Assembly (NCBI GenBank): GCA_904066235.2
Contig: CAJFCV020000004.1
Location: 3,410,001-3,474,000 of the forward strand
From: Bursaphelenchus xylophilus
Taxonomy: Eukaryota; Nematoda; Chromadorea; Rhabditida; Aphelenchoididae
Direction of reading: 5' to 3'
Length of the DNA stretch: 64,000 bases
The notes beneath the pieces are model-generated. The model did no database searches, had not been told where the DNA came from, and saw only the letters and a list, made by a program, of their open reading frames with translations. The translations under genes were made by a program, and so were the position numbers. Shown here in pieces: positions 32,923 through 45,065 of this stretch (position 1 is its first letter; the number at the start of each line of letters is the position of its first letter).

Positions 32923-34577
32923 CTTTGACGATTGCATCACGAAACCCCCACCATTTTTCCATACACAATTTCAAAACACCTTCAATACAACATCTTCCCT
33001 ACGTAAACTGCAGCTCCGATCCCAAAAAGTGCTAATTTATCCATCATCTCCACAAAATTTACAAAAACACTGGAAAATCAAAAATATCGACCCTTGCACA
33101 CATTCAAAAGATAGTTTGGATCCGTATGTGATTGTCCGGGACAGAAAGAGCAAAAAGGGAGTTTAGAAAGGGCAAAAAGAACGCTGTGGAACGTTCGTTT
33201 TTCCCGTCCGAAACAAAATAAGACTCTTTTCAAAAGGTTCTCCCAGGTATGTGCAAAAAACCCTTGAAAATAACAAACAATTAATGGGAGTCTGAAGTTT
33301 TTGGAATTAGCAAGCATTTTCGAATGCTTCTATAAGCAAAAAATGCAGAAATTGAAAGAAAAAACTCTGGAACTATATTATCTATGGCGTGATCTTGAAT
33401 AATAAAATAAACGATTTTTTAAGCGCTGTCTGTACTCAAAACTAGCAAGAAACCAAAGAATAGGCCCCATTTCAAGTTTCAAGTACAAAGAACCAAACGA
33501 TTTCAGCACAAATACTCTTCAAAAATTATATAATCCATGAGAAGAACATCACATAATCGAACACTCAAACTCCCCCAAAACGTCAACTTATAAACAACCA
33601 ATTTTTGGAATCACGCCCATTGCACAACTTTCCAGCTAAACGTCTTTCAAAAACCTTCATGATTTCGCTAAATCCGGCACCTTTTCCGGCATTATCCGTC
33701 AACTTGGTCCTAAAAACAGAAAAAAAGCAAAACATAAAACATTTACCGGCGAAACCACAATCTGTAGATAGCAAAACAGAGCTAGAGGAAATTGTGATCG
33801 AGTTCACAGCGTTTTCCTTGCGGCAATCGGCGAGAAAATTGGAATAAAAACATCTTTTTGGCCAGTTTTTGCGCAATAAAAAACATGCCACAGAATGCCA
33901 AAAAGCGTCTAAAGTTGCGAATTTTTTGGGATTTGAAAATTTAAATCGCAAATTTATGTGAAATCGAGGTCATTGATTAGTTAGTTTCGACGTATTTTGC
34001 TATCATTCTCGTAAAATTTATAATTATTTTTAATTTTATCATAGTCTTGGGTTAGGAAATTGGAATTCTCAGATTTCACACAAAAAAAATAAAATTTTTC
34101 GTTGTTACAGGGCATAGAGGTCCAAAGGACTGCCCTCTCCTGATTAAATCCAAAAGATCAACATTCCCTTGTCCAAAGGCTACAAACTTTTTGATCTTAG
34201 CATTGTGTAACACTCCGATTGGAAATTAATTAGTTCTGTTTCGGCGATAACGATCTTCTATCTACAACATTCTGCTGATTTTTAAAAACCCCTTGATAAG
34301 ATAGATGGCAGGTCTACAACCAAAAGGTCATCGGACAAATCACACATGGGTTTGGTATGGTGTAACATTCCTGGCTGCAAATAAATTACTTTGGAAGTGA
34401 AGACGATTCGTTTAAGAATAGTTGCAACAGTCTATGATGATGATCACTGTTTACGTTTCTGAGCGGTTTCAAAAGAAAATGGTCTAAAAAACTGTGATCA
34501 CATCATGGATAATAAATTTCGTGCGCAAGCCTGCCAAATTATCACCTAAATTTCGTCTAAAATCAACTCCAGACTAA
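32923..34577. other. 1.65-kb stretch without a supported gene
   Basis: Short frames on both strands at 33080-33320 and 33583-33951. A possible 37-bp intron (GTAAATG...TTTTTAG, complement of about 33712-33748) lies in the latter, but joining it does not extend a frame convincingly. Two copies of the TTATATTATCCATGAG-type motif occur here (33372-33387, 33523-33542). Confidence 0.45.
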
Positions 34578-35027
34578 CAGGGGAAGTACACCAAGTGTGA
34601 CGCTCAGATTTTGATGAAACTTGGTACAAATTTAGAATAATTTTTTCTAATATATAAGCGAGAATCCTAGCTCGCGCTTTGCAGAAACAACCGAGATTTT
34701 TAGAACAAAAGTCGGCCAAAATTTTGGACTTTTTGGCGAATTTCGGCTCGAAAAGTTTCATGTCTATTTCTACCATAGAGGGTAATATTTCCACAAAAAA
34801 TCTATTTTTTCCGCGCGAAACTAGCGAAGTTATGGCCAAAAAGTGTTTCTTTTCTCTGACCGCTCTCCGCGTTTATTGTACTCTCTCGAGGGCAAAAATC
34901 GTTCAATATCTCGGCGGCGCCTGGAAAGCGCGAGCTAAAACTTTCAGGGATTGATATCTAGTCTATTCATGACGTGTGTGGAAAATTTAAAGAAAACCTG
35001 AGCGCCGCACTTGGGGTACTTCCCTTG
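34578..35027. mobile_element. Family B element, copy 11, full length
   Basis: CAGGGGAAGTACACC to GGTACTTCCCTTG with TAA at both sides (34575-34577 and 35028-35030). Confidence 0.93.
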
Positions 35028-35571
35028 TAAATTATGTCATCTTTTCCGCTCTAAGCCCTCCACTTAGATCCTTAATTTAACAAATTTTAAGTTCACCCGC
35101 AAACAATTTATTCTTCTTTTCTAGTTTGTCCATGCGACTAATCGTGTTTATTGTAACAATCGAAAAAATGGTCCGATAATCGAATTGATAAAACGTTTGC
35201 TCTGTGTTTCTTGACGGTTGTAAATTTGAGAGTAGTATAGAGAAAAACGGTTGGTCAGGGATTTACTTTCTCTGACGCAGTAATCAAAAAAGAGTAATGG
35301 GTTCGGGAAAAAGGTTATAACAAACGTTGCCTTAAACTTTTTAAAGTAAAAGGTGAAAAGGGTAAGTTGCAAATGACAGGAATAAATTTTAAGACTTTAT
35401 GATGTCATTATGACTACTTTTAAAAGAAATATAGCTATAACATGTCTTAAATAGTATTCGAAGGCTGAGAATTTGCATGGATCACTATCATTGCATGCTA
35501 TTAACATTATGGTTGACCTCCGGGATTACTGTAACAGTGTTTCCGAAAATTTTTATTTCTTTTGTTTTTTT
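35028..35571. other. 540-bp spacer between two family B copies
   Basis: I see nothing in it beyond short frames on the minus strand. Confidence 0.4.
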
Positions 35572-36015
35572 CAAGGTCCCAAGTGCGACGCTCAGATTTT
35601 CTTCAAATTTTGCACACATGTCGGTCATGAACTAAGTATCAATTCCAGAAAGTTTTAGCCCGCGCTTTTCAGGCGCCGCCGAGATATTGAAGCATCTTTG
35701 CCGCCGAGAGAGCACGCTAAACATGGAGAGCGATCAGAGAGAAAAGCGCTTTTTGGCCACAACTTTGCCAGTTTTGAGCGAAAAAAAATTGATTTTTTGA
35801 AGAAAAATTACCCTTTACGGTAGGAATAGGTATGAAACTTTTCGCTCCGAAATTCGACAGAAAGTCTTAAATTTTCGCCGACTTTCGATCTAAAAATCTC
35901 GATTGTTTCTGCAAAGCGCGAGCTAGGATTCTCGCATATATTTTAGAAAAAATTATTCTAAATTTGTGCCAAGTTTCATCAAAATCTGAACGTCGCACTT
36001 GGGGTAGTTCCCCTG
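35572..36015. mobile_element. Family B element, copy 12, left end lost
   Basis: Begins at GGTCCCAAGTGCGACGCTC without CAGGGG; the right end GGTAGTTCCCCTG is followed by TTA. Confidence 0.88.
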
Positions 36016-36352
36016 TTAAAACAACATAATTAATGACCAAAAACTTACAAAATAATCTCCACCATCCACACTAACCTTTCAAAACCTCTAGTCTAGTCTC
36101 TGCGAATATTATCTTAACCCAGTAAACATCTTTTAAAGATCACTCTGCAATTTCCCGTGCCTTCACCGATTCCCACCGTGTTTATTACAAAAAGTACCCT
36201 TGAAAATTCTGATAACACATCGATAACAACGAATTTATTATCAATGAAGTAAAGCACGAGGGTAATCAAAAACGTAATAACAACTTCAACAAAAATAATG
36301 AGTAAACATACATTTTTTAGCGTAAATAAGGTCCGTATTTTGTTCGGGATGA

Positions 36353-37983
36353 TCATTGGAGGGTCCATAATTTCTGAAAAGACATTCATTTACACAAATC
36401 CACCAAAATTATGAGCAAATTTATATTACTTTAGGTTGAAATTTCATGGAGAATATAAAAATTCTTTTCAAACCTCCGGAAAACCCCTACTATTGCAAAA
36501 TTCAACGGCTTTAACCCTAAAACTTACCGTGCTCAGGCCAGCAGAGGCCATAATATGATAGAATGGATTATATAAACAATGCAGGACTGGATCTCTTTGA
36601 TCCGAATTAAATTGATGAACAATCGTGCCATCTTCTCTGCTCCAAACGGTAATCCTTCCATCAGTCCCACCACAAAAAATAAATTGAGAATCTGGCGAAA
36701 AACAGGCATCCAGAACAGCTCCACTATGATTGGTGTGGCCAGTCAAGGAATGAGTGATACCCCCATTGAACGCGTCAATAAGTCGATGATAATTGCCAGA
36801 GGTCATGATTAAAATTGACTTTCCATCTTCCGAGAATTTGATGTTCGTCCATTGGGTATCTTTGATGACGCCGAGATCAAACGAGATGAATGGACCCTAA
36901 AGTAATATAAAGTCAACGCTTGGTCATAAAGCGGCGGAAATTTGTCAAAAATTGTTCGCAAAGTGAGGAAAGTCCACACACCAACTACTCTATCAATTCC
37001 AAGACAATAAGTTCACCTACATTCTCGTACGAACGCTTGTCGTACAAACGGATCTGCTCGGAACCAATAGCAACTGCAATAACCAATCCTTCCGGGTCAA
37101 AAGCCACGGCTCCGGCTTCTGGCAGGTTCATGACACCCTAAAATGCCAACCGTGTCATACTGAATCTCCTAATAACCGAAAAAATTTATTAAAACTCTTA
37201 CCGCGCACACTTCTTGTTTCGCATCCCAAAATCGGATCGTACGATCTTTAGAAGACGTGATAAACATGTCGTCAATTGGTGAGACGGAAAGACCAGTCAC
37301 TCTGAAAGGTAAAATACGTTATGTTATCTGGAAACTCAAAAGCGAGGTGAAAATGACAAGAATCTTACGTTTCTTTGTGGCCTTGGAAATATCTGATGTA
37401 CTTTTGATCGTAAAGTGAAAGCAGCCGGATTGTATCTAAAAAAAAACAATGCAAAAAAATTAACAGGCTTACCATCTCGCTTCGTGGAAGCATGAACAAC
37501 ATGCTGATCGGAATGAAGGTACCTGGCACAAGAACATCCATACTTCTTGCTTGTTATCTAAAATAATATAAAATTGTAGCAAAATCGCCGTGCATTTCAA
37601 ACGAAGGTTATTATAAGCTAAATAAAGTTGTAATCTAGCTATTACTTGCATTATAAAAAGGACTTAATTCTGAGGCCGCAAGCGATATTACACTTGACCC
37701 TCAAGTTTGAGAGAGAAATCGAAAACTCGTTGAATTTCTCAAATCCTTGTTCTAAATTCAAAGAAAGAAATCAAACACTTACAGCTCGAAAGAAATCCCC
37801 GGTCATAATGTTGTACAACATCAACTGGTCATCATCCCCCGCAGACAACAAAAACTTTCCAGAGTCGTCAAAATCCAACGAATTTATAAAGCGATTGGAT
37901 TGAGTGGGAAAGGATCGAGATGGAACAAGTTGTCGGACAATATCCACAGTTACCGGATACGTATCGGTGGCATTGAACTGCAT
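36353..37983 (-). CDS. WDR82: WD-repeat protein 82 (SET1/COMPASS and PP1 complex subunit)
   Basis: Seven exons: 37983-37783, 37557-37473, 37435-37369, 37301-37202, 37137-37021, 36896-36528, 36373-36353 (stop TGA), sum 960, 319 residues against 313 in human. Matches the family end to end: INSLDFDDSGKFLLSAGDDDQLMLYN (first WD blade), SKKYGCSCARYLHS, TIRLLSLYDQKYIRYFQGH, SPIDDMFITSSKDRTIRFWD, FDPEGLVIAVAIGSEQIRLYD, WTNIKFSEDGKSILI, SPDSQFIFCGGTDGRITVW, ending KLWTLQ. WDR82 is a seven-blade nuclear protein linking RNA polymerase II to H3K4 methyltransferases and to transcription termination. Acceptor TTTTCAG at 37988, 5 bp before the ATG, suggests trans-splicing. The terminal exon is only 21 bp. 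Confidence 0.96.
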
Positions 37984-38380
37984 TTCGCTGAAAAGGAGAA
38001 ACGTAAAGCGAAAATAAAGGAAATTGTTGCCTAAAAAGCGAAGAAGAAGGAGAAATGCGATCTGCTGATTCGTTTTTTATTGTTATTTGGTCCATTTTAT
38101 GCGCCGATCATCCGCAAAATCAGCCATTTTATGTGGAAATTTGTGTTGGAAAGGCGCGGATTTGTTTGTTGCGGAATGCCACAAATTATTGGAAAATGTT
38201 GCAAAGTGTCAACAATTTATCGGATTTTTTTAAATCACCAGAAATCTCCGTTATTTCAGGGAAAAGTTTGTAATTAAAGTACAGCCTTTCAGACAGCGAT
38301 TCCTCTTATCTTAAGCAGTTTATTAAGCCCTATTAAATTATTATATTATCTACACAAGCGGCAATATTAGATCAAAAACC
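37984..38380. other. 400-bp spacer between WDR82 and the ShKT gene
   Basis: Both genes run leftward, with the ShKT gene upstream. Apart from the acceptor before WDR82 and a TTATATTATC motif at 38340, nothing stands out. The tight same-strand spacing would allow an operon, but no U-rich element was confirmed. Confidence 0.45.
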
Positions 38381-39841
38381 CTATTTCTTTCCATAGTAAT
38401 AGTAGCCATATGGGCTGTAGTAGTAGTACGGGTAGGCTGCGGCGCTTCCACAGTAGCCACACGTTTTTGGGCATTCCTCTCGCATTATAGTGATGTAAGT
38501 AGGAGAGCGGCAAAGATAGCCTTTTCCGGGACAATCTGATCTTCCGTCTTTTGTCTTGTCCTCGCAAGCTCCCGTATTGGAAACCGACTGACCTAAAAAA
38601 TGAGCTATTTATAAATGCGTATTCTTACTATTTTGTGTATTTGTATTATTCACACATAATCCACAGGTTGCCGGGCATTGTTCGGCCATAAGCGCCTTAT
38701 ACCTCGTATCTTGACACAAATATTTCGTCTCAGCGCAGTTCGACCTTCCATCGGGCCCGGCTTTGTCAGCACAACTTGTGTTGGAAGCGATTGGATAGGC
38801 AATAGGCTGATAGATGATTTGCGGCTGTCCATTGGCATTTCCAGTCCCGCTGCTGCTCAGCTTCCCTTGATCGATGAGGTTCTCAACCATGGTGACCAGT
38901 TTGAGGAAGAGGACTGCGGGATCCCCGGGAGAGCGACGCTCTCCGCATAAGTTGCAGGCTTTTCGACAGACTTCGTACATCAGCTCGCCGTACTCACTGT
39001 CCGTGCAAAGATCTGTCGTGGACGGGCACACTTTGGGGAGGGAGTCTTTACATTCTGGAAATAGTGGTTTAGAGAGTTTTGAGAGAGAATTTTTAACGCC
39101 CGGCACTCTTTTGTGCGGTTACATATAGTTACTGTGTACTTAACAAAGATTTTTAAAGGGGAAGAACTGAAAACTTGTAGGCTTTTTCAAGGTCATAACA
39201 TACAGTGGCGGACCTGATCCAGTGCCAAAAAAACGTACCATTTTGTATCCAGAAAGTAACAAAAAGTGTGGCAAAATACCTCCCTCTCCAAATGAAAAAA
39301 GTCAGATTTCAAAACGCGCCCGCTCTTTTTGTGAGGAAAAAGGTCGCGCCCTTCAAAACGAAGTGTTTTCACTTCGAGAGGGAAGCATTTCGCCACATTT
39401 TTGATACTTCCCGGATGCAAAATGGTACGTTTTTTAGCCATTGGATCAGATCTCCAACTATAGATACTATGTACATAACAAAGATTTTTAAGGAGGAGGA
39501 ACTGAAAACTTGTAGGTTTTTTTGATGTCATATCAGTCTGTCGGAAAAATAACGGCGAATCGCCCGTCATCGCTTTACGCCGGCTTCCGAAGCTGGAGAT
39601 TTGGTGCGCGATGGAGGCCAGGCGAGACATTTTGCTGCTACGATCCGCCGGTATTTTTCCGACAGACTGATATCATACATAGTTCCTTCAGGGTTTAGAA
39701 GTTCCAATAAACGAGCTCAAATTTACGGCTAAAAAGCCAAGGCCAATTTTAGGAAAAAAAGACAACAACACCCTTACCTTGCGCTCTAACGTAAACAAAA
39801 TCTAATAGAAAAATTAGTAAAGTTAACACAATCATCTTCAT
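38381..39841 (-). CDS. Secreted protein with three ShKT domains
   Basis: Three exons: 39841-39778, 39054-38629, 38592-38381 (stop TAG), sum 702, 233 residues. Signal peptide MKMIVLTLLIFLLDFVYVRA. Three six-cysteine ShKT modules: ECKDSLPKVCPSTTDLC...MYEVCRKACNLC (about 22-58), SCADKAGPDGRSNC...MAEQCPATCGLC, and ACEDKTKDGRSDC...MREECPKTCGYC. A 45-residue Gly/Pro/Ile linker separates the first two. The C-terminus is Tyr-rich (YPYYYYSPYGYYYYGKK), which suggests cross-linking in an extracellular matrix or cuticle. ShKT modules are common in nematode secreted proteins; most have no enzyme domain, as here. The 723-bp intron 1 contains family A copy 15 and family G copy 2. Confidence 0.88.
39203..39462. 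mobile_element. Family A hairpin element, copy 15 (ShKT gene intron 1)
   Basis: CAGTGGCGGACC at the left, TA before it; the right end is decayed (TCTCCAACTATA). Confidence 0.87.
39531..39672. mobile_element. Family G miniature element, copy 2 (ShKT gene intron 1)
   Basis: Perfect inverted ends TATCAGTCTGTCGGAAAAAT / ATTTTTCCGACAGACTGATA around 100 bp of GC-richer sequence. The short direct repeat TCA flanks it on each side outside TATCAG; TA within the ends is the other candidate duplication. Confidence 0.85.
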
Positions 39842-40325
39842 TTTACAGGCAATGTAATTTTGCAGAAGACGGACTGGAAATTACAGAAAATGATCTGAAT
39901 CCCCCTTCGAATCCAACATTATATATAAATGCGGACATTCGGATACTGTTTGACCCATTGTTTTGGAATGTTTGACAGTCCATGTTCACAAGCTTGTGTT
40001 CTAAATTTACCAGCCCTTCTTTGTCTTCCGTTGAATTCGGTGGATGTGGGCTCGGAAAACGATAAAAAAGAGTCATGTCCATTGTGTCGAAAAGAGTGTT
40101 TGACCAGCAGAAAGTGGGTCGGTGATGCATCTATGTAGCTTATGGGCGGATAAAAACAGGACAACGGGAGCAAGCAATGGAATTGGCGTATCATCAATTT
40201 GGCAAAGGGATGGAACAAACTGAAAAAAGGAAGCGTTCGAAATGCGGCTTACGAATTTTGTAAAAATTTTGAACACTCTAGATGACACAGCAATTGCTTA
40301 TATGCAGGGCTACAAGAGCAAAATA

Positions 40326-40573
40326 CAGTGACGGACCTGATCCAGTTGCAAAAAACGTACCATTTTGCATCCGGGAAGTATCAAAAAATGTGGCAAAATG
40401 CTTCCATCGCCAAGTGAAAAAACATTTTTTTTGAAGGGCTCCCTCACAAAAAGAGCGGGCGCACTTTTGAAATCGGAGTTTTTTCACTTATAGAGGGAGC
40501 TATTTTGCCGCATTTGTGATACTTCCCGGATGCAAAATGGTACTTTTTTGCCACTGGATCAGGTCCCACACTG
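40326..40573. mobile_element. Family A hairpin element, copy 16
   Basis: CAGTGACGGACC to CCCACACTG, TA on both sides. Confidence 0.9.
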
Positions 40574-40581
40574 TATGCATT

Positions 40582-40806
40582 TTATGCCTTCTCGTAAGTT
40601 CTATAGACTTCTTCTTGTTTACATGTACAGTTGGTGTTTTTCTTCAATCGGATTGAAGCATAAGTTTCAGTCTTCACCCCGATAAGGTCTGGCTTATAAT
40701 CGCTTGTTTGTACACTACGATTAGCGGGCTGACATTCTTGCGAAACAAAGGCATGCTTTGCTTGTGACTTATCAATTATGTGATTTGCAATAAAATGGTG
40801 CGTCAT
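40582..40806 (-). CDS. Uncertain 74-codon frame, cysteine-containing
   Basis: An ATG at 40806 opens a 74-codon frame ending just before family A copy 16. It contains an ECQPANR segment and a CxC pair near the end (NTNCTCKQEE). The spacing vaguely recalls the C-terminal half of a cystine-knot cytokine, but two more cysteines would be needed and I could not find an upstream exon with a signal peptide. It may be the last exon of a broken gene or chance. Confidence 0.22.
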   Translation of the reverse strand: MTHHFIANHIIDKSQAKHAFVSQECQPANRSVQTSDYKPDLIGVKTETYASIRLKKNTNCTCKQEEVYRTYEKA

Positions 40807-41026
40807 CTTTGATGCTTAAAGCGGAGTACGGCCGGAAGGCGGCAATAAACGAGCTAATAATGTGCCTTTAGATGCAAACAAAAATTGTGGTCTTATGTAA
40901 GGAGTAAGAAAATTGGAAATTATTGGAGAAAATACGCAATGTAGCCTGTAGAAACAGCGGAGCAATGATTTTGCAACTTTGCCAGAAATTTTACACGGAT
41001 TGGCATTCTGTTTCATGTGTGTGTTT

Positions 41027-41562
41027 GGCGGGCGCACACTTGCGGGCAACTACTTTGCGGGCAACAAGTTTGCGGGCAAATTTTTTGCGGGCAGCCACTT
41101 TGCGGGCAGCCGACATTTGCGGCCAGCACCGGCATTTGCGGGCAGCCTGGGACATTTGCGGGCAGGGTCGACAGTTGCGGGCAGCCTGGAACATTTGCGG
41201 GCAGCCGACATTTGCGGGCAACAGTTCCAAAAGTTCTAATACACTCTGCGTGCTTGTTTTTTCCTGTTGCCCGCAAATGTCGGTTGCCCGCAAGTGTCGG
41301 CTGCCCGCAAATGTCGGCAAATTTCCAACATATCGCAGTAATATTTCCAGCTCCACCCTGTTACCCTCAGATGCCGGTTGCCCGCAAATGTCGGCTGCCC
41401 GCAAGTGTCCCAGGCTGCCCGCAAGTGTCTCAGCTGCCCGCAAATGTTTCAGCTGCCCGCAAATGTGACCCCCCAAATTTTGCCCGCAAAGTGGTTGTCC
41501 GCAAAAAATTTGCCCGCAAACTGGTTGCCCGCAAAGTGGTTGCCCGCAAGTGTCGCGACGCC
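41027..41562 (-). mobile_element. Family C element, copy 2 (repeat-built, 8-bp target duplication)
   Basis: Starts GGCGGGCGCACACTTGCGGGC and ends GCCCGCAAGTGTCGCGACGCC, the reverse of copy 1. The exact 8-mer GTGTGTTT flanks both sides (41019-41026 and 41563-41570). About 24 units: eleven TTGCGGGCA units point one way at the left, thirteen point the other way at the right, around a unique centre with AACAGTTCCAAAAGTTC. So it can fold back on itself. The open frames of up to 240 codons here are repeat artefacts. Confidence 0.88.
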
Positions 41563-41685
41563 GTGTGTTTTCCAAGTTTTCTACGAGTTTTTATCCTTTT
41601 TCCACGCAGAAAAGATAAAAAGGATAGAGCCAAAAATCCTCGTTTTCTCATAATTTTTACATTGGTAAAGATCTACAATGGTGGA

Positions 41686-41907
41686 CCTGATACAGTGGCC
41701 AAAAACTTGTCATTTTGCACCCGGGAAGTGTCAAAAATATAGCAAAATGTCTCCCCCTCCAACTAAAAAAACTCACGTTCGAAGGGCGCGCGCGCGCTTT
41801 CAAAATCGGAGTTTTTTCACTTGGAGAGGGAGGTATTTTGCTACATTTTTGATACTTCTCGGATGCAAAATGACACGTTTTTTGCCGCTGGATCAGATAC
41901 GGCACTT
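41686..41907. mobile_element. Family A hairpin element, copy 17
   Basis: CAATGGTGGACC to ATACGGCACTT, both ends slightly mutated. Confidence 0.85.
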
Positions 41908-43725
41908 TATGAATATCTTGGTGATTCCCGTCGTGGAGCCTCAAAGGTCTCCACAATTCCCATAGAAATTATATAGCATAAAGCAGCTCATATAAAAGTA
42001 ACGTCTTGCCACCAATTATGGAACATAATCTCATTTGTCTTTTCTCGGTGTGGTTTAAACAAATCTTATGTCTAATCTTGTGTCTATTCTCTATAGAGCG
42101 GTGCACCGCGGTGGTCCAAGCGCCCCCTCTACTCATCTACGTTTGACTCATCATTTCGATTCCAAAAAAAAAACTTTGGGTCGAATTTTTAGGAATTATA
42201 CAGTGGCTTGTGCAAGAAAGATTTGAAGAAGATCCAAGAGATATACCTCGATCAATTAAGTTGTGAAGTTGATCCGTATGCTACAAGCTTTATACTCAAT
42301 TTGCCATTAATTTTTGTCACAAGTCTTGAACAAACCCTTTTGAGTCATTAGTCATCATATTGCCTTGTTAGGCAACCAATCGAACACGTTCTTACGCAAA
42401 CTACAAAGCCATTCTGAGCTTCCTTTTCTAAGGATGATGCAAGTCTTTCATTGCGTGCCCTTTTGCTCCCGCCGAATTTAGAATTTCGATATGATAATTC
42501 GGCGAAATTTCGACCATCGAACATTCACAAACTGTGGACCTTTCGTCTTTGATTCCCTAGACTTACGTGATAACACGTGGCGCCATTTTGGTTTCCCTCA
42601 TCTAACCTTTGGTCCGACAAAAACTGCTGCTTGTTTTCCAAAAACTTCCACACGTGGGACCGTCAGATGAACGAGGATGATAACAGAACCAAGTGATCAA
42701 CTGCTAAGGTCATGTCCAATTATGTAGTCTGGTAAAGGAGTGGGTGATATTTGATTATAACAAAAAATAACAATGAAATGGGTACCTGATCCAGTGGCAA
42801 AAAACGTCTTGCATCTAGGAGGTATCACAAATGTGGCAAAATGCTTCCCTCTTCAAGTGAAAAAACTCCGATTTCAAAAGCGCTGTGGAAGTTTGACATT
42901 CAACGAGCAGTACGAAAATGACTTTATTGCCTTTTTTCCTCAACGACCTGAAAATTTGTCAACGGCTTAAAACATTTTATTTTAGGTCCAACAACTTGCA
43001 CTGACCATAAAAATTTGCTGGTTACGAAAGACAGCTGGCAATCTGCCTCATCAGCTGGAAAATTTGATAAGCTTTTAATTTCGGGTTTAGGATTGACATC
43101 CACTTTTTATGATTGCAGTACTTTGATCATAAAACTACATCGATGATTATCAATAAACCGGTTTTTCAGCACTTGAGATTTATAGGTTTAGGACATGTCT
43201 ATAAGTCCTATATGTCATCTGCTTTTAACTCTTCAACCTTTGTCATTTTCCAAATAAAATTCCAACAAATTTCCTGCGGGTTGTGACAAAAAACCCTCCA
43301 AAACTATCCTCCAGTCATCAAAACATTATACATACAATTCTCATCTCCCGCTCTCCGCACGTCATCATCCGTTCCTCGTGATCTCTTCATCGACAACGCC
43401 TTCCGTCTCGCTACAGCGAATTGTCACGAGCAGACACAAATGTGGACAGCGTCATGAGAAATGGAGGGTCAAGAGTGTTGATAAGGATCCGATCCCACCC
43501 TCACAGCAAATTTCCTTTTTTCCCTTCGACTGTCAGTCAATGAAACGTGAGTGAACGTGACGGAATTGCTATTTGATAATAGTAATGAGCATTTCGGGTT
43601 TGTTTTGCATGTGTTTTGTAGGGATTAGTGGGGGTAGACATGTCGTCGAAAATTAGGGCTCGTTCAATTGAAAAATTTTTTCTTTGTCGCCTAAATTACA
43701 AGGCAAAAATATAGCTGTATCATCT
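41908..43725. other. 1.8-kb stretch without a supported gene
   Basis: Holds the left part of a family A copy at 42778-42886. A block at 43370-43540 is less AT-rich but shows no frame or motif I can name. Confidence 0.45.
42778..42886. mobile_element. Family A element, left arm only (copy 18)
   Basis: GGTACCTGATCCAGTGGC through CTCCGATTTCAAAAGCGC; the sequence then becomes unrelated, so the right arm is missing. Confidence 0.75.
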
Positions 43726-43982
43726 ACAGTGGCGGACCTGATCCATTGGCCAAAAACGTACCATTTTGCATCCGGGAAGTATCACAAAAGCAGCAAAATA
43801 TCCCCTCTCCAAGGGAAAAACTCAAATTTCAAAAGCGCGCCCGCTCTTTTTGTGAGAGAAAGGGCGCGCAGTCCAAAACGGAGTTTTTTAGTTTGAGAGG
43901 GAGGCATTTTGCCACATTTTTGAAACTTCCCGGATGCAAAAAAATGATGATGTTTTATGCCATTGGATCCGGTTCCTCACTG
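43726..43982. mobile_element. Family A hairpin element, copy 19
   Basis: CAGTGGCGGACC to GGTTCCTCACTG, TA on both sides. Confidence 0.9.
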
Positions 43983-44632
43983 TAGGAAGAGCGCAAAACT
44001 TAGAGCGCTTGAACGTCCTACCTTAAGGTCTTGGCTTATAAAAACTACCGTGTTGAGTCTAGTTTGATGACAAAAAGTTTTTTTGCTTATGTGTCATTTG
44101 CTATACACATACCTCTCTTATTCAAGAACGTTATTTCTCCCACTTCTCTGCGTCATCGACCTTGGAAGTCCAGCACCGACTGAGCCAAGAGTTGAATCCC
44201 TTGTTTTCGAGTAAATTCCACTCTTCGGGATCTTATCTCTCTAATCAATTCCTCTCGTATGTCCAAACACCGCGATCAGATTCTTTAAAAGTTGCGCCCC
44301 AATAAAACTTGGTTATCATTGGCGGGGCGCGGTTTTATCAGCAGACTTTAGACTCCGGTCATTTCGCATCACGTAGGCCAGTATCAGGCAGACTGATTGC
44401 GGGTTTGGCGGTCGTTTTTTGTGGGCTTAGAGCAACGTTTTTTTATTAGTCGCAAACAAAGAGGAAACAAGTTGTTAATTAATTAGTAATGGCGCTAAAG
44501 GGAGGGCTGTGTGAACGAGGGATAGGAAATAAAAAGTAGTACTTGTCCTAGGTGTTATACCGGTCGAAAGAATATCAAGTGTAAGGCCGAGTGTAGGTCA
44601 TAGAGTATAGCTGGGACACAAAATCTATTCTA
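43983..44632. other. 650-bp stretch with nothing recognised
   Basis: No frame, RNA gene or repeat that I can support. Confidence 0.4.
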
Positions 44633-44877
44633 CAGTGACGGACCTGATCCAGTGGGAAAAAACGTACCATTTTGCATCCGGGAAGCATCAAAAATGTGGC
44701 AAATGCTTCCAAGTGAAAAAAAAACTTCATTTTGAGGGGCCCTTTTCCTCACAAAAAGAACGGGCGCGCTTTTGAAATCGGAGTTTTCTCACTTGGAGAG
44801 GGAAGCATTTTGACACATTTTTGATACTTTCGATGCAAAATGGTACTTTTTTTGGCGCTGGATCAGGTCCACCACTG
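44633..44877. mobile_element. Family A hairpin element, copy 20
   Basis: CAGTGACGGACC to CCACCACTG, TA on both sides; small deletion in the left arm. Confidence 0.9.
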
Positions 44878-44929
44878 TAGTGGACTGTGACATATATTTA
44901 TTGCGCGATTCGGCAAGGACATGTCTATA

Positions 44930-45065
44930 AAAAAGCGTTTTTTTTTCTCTGCCCGCTCTCCGCATTTCACATAATCTCTTGGTTGCAAAGACCATCAAAT
45001 ATCTCGGCTGCCCCTGCAAAGCGCGCGCTACAAACTTTAGGAATTGATGTCAACTCTAGACAGAT
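44930..45065. repeat. Family B fragment, both ends missing
   Basis: Carries TCTCTGCCCGCTCTCCGCATT and AATATCTCGGCTGCCCCTGC, the right-interior blocks of family B, then decays. Confidence 0.65.

Noticed and set aside
33583..33951. 122-codon minus-strand frame with a possible 37-bp intron
   Set aside because: Splicing the candidate intron leads to an early stop in one frame, and the alternative frame needs an unidentified upstream exon.
36114..36389. 91-codon minus-strand frame with a hydrophobic stretch, preceded by TTTTCAG
   Set aside because: The acceptor belongs to the last 21-bp exon of WDR82 (ending KLWTLQ), which uses another frame over the same ATG. The frame lies in the WDR82 3' UTR.
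40991..41742. Frames of 181-241 codons on both strands
   Set aside because: Same repeat artefact in family C copy 2; the peptides are low-complexity repeats of the unit.
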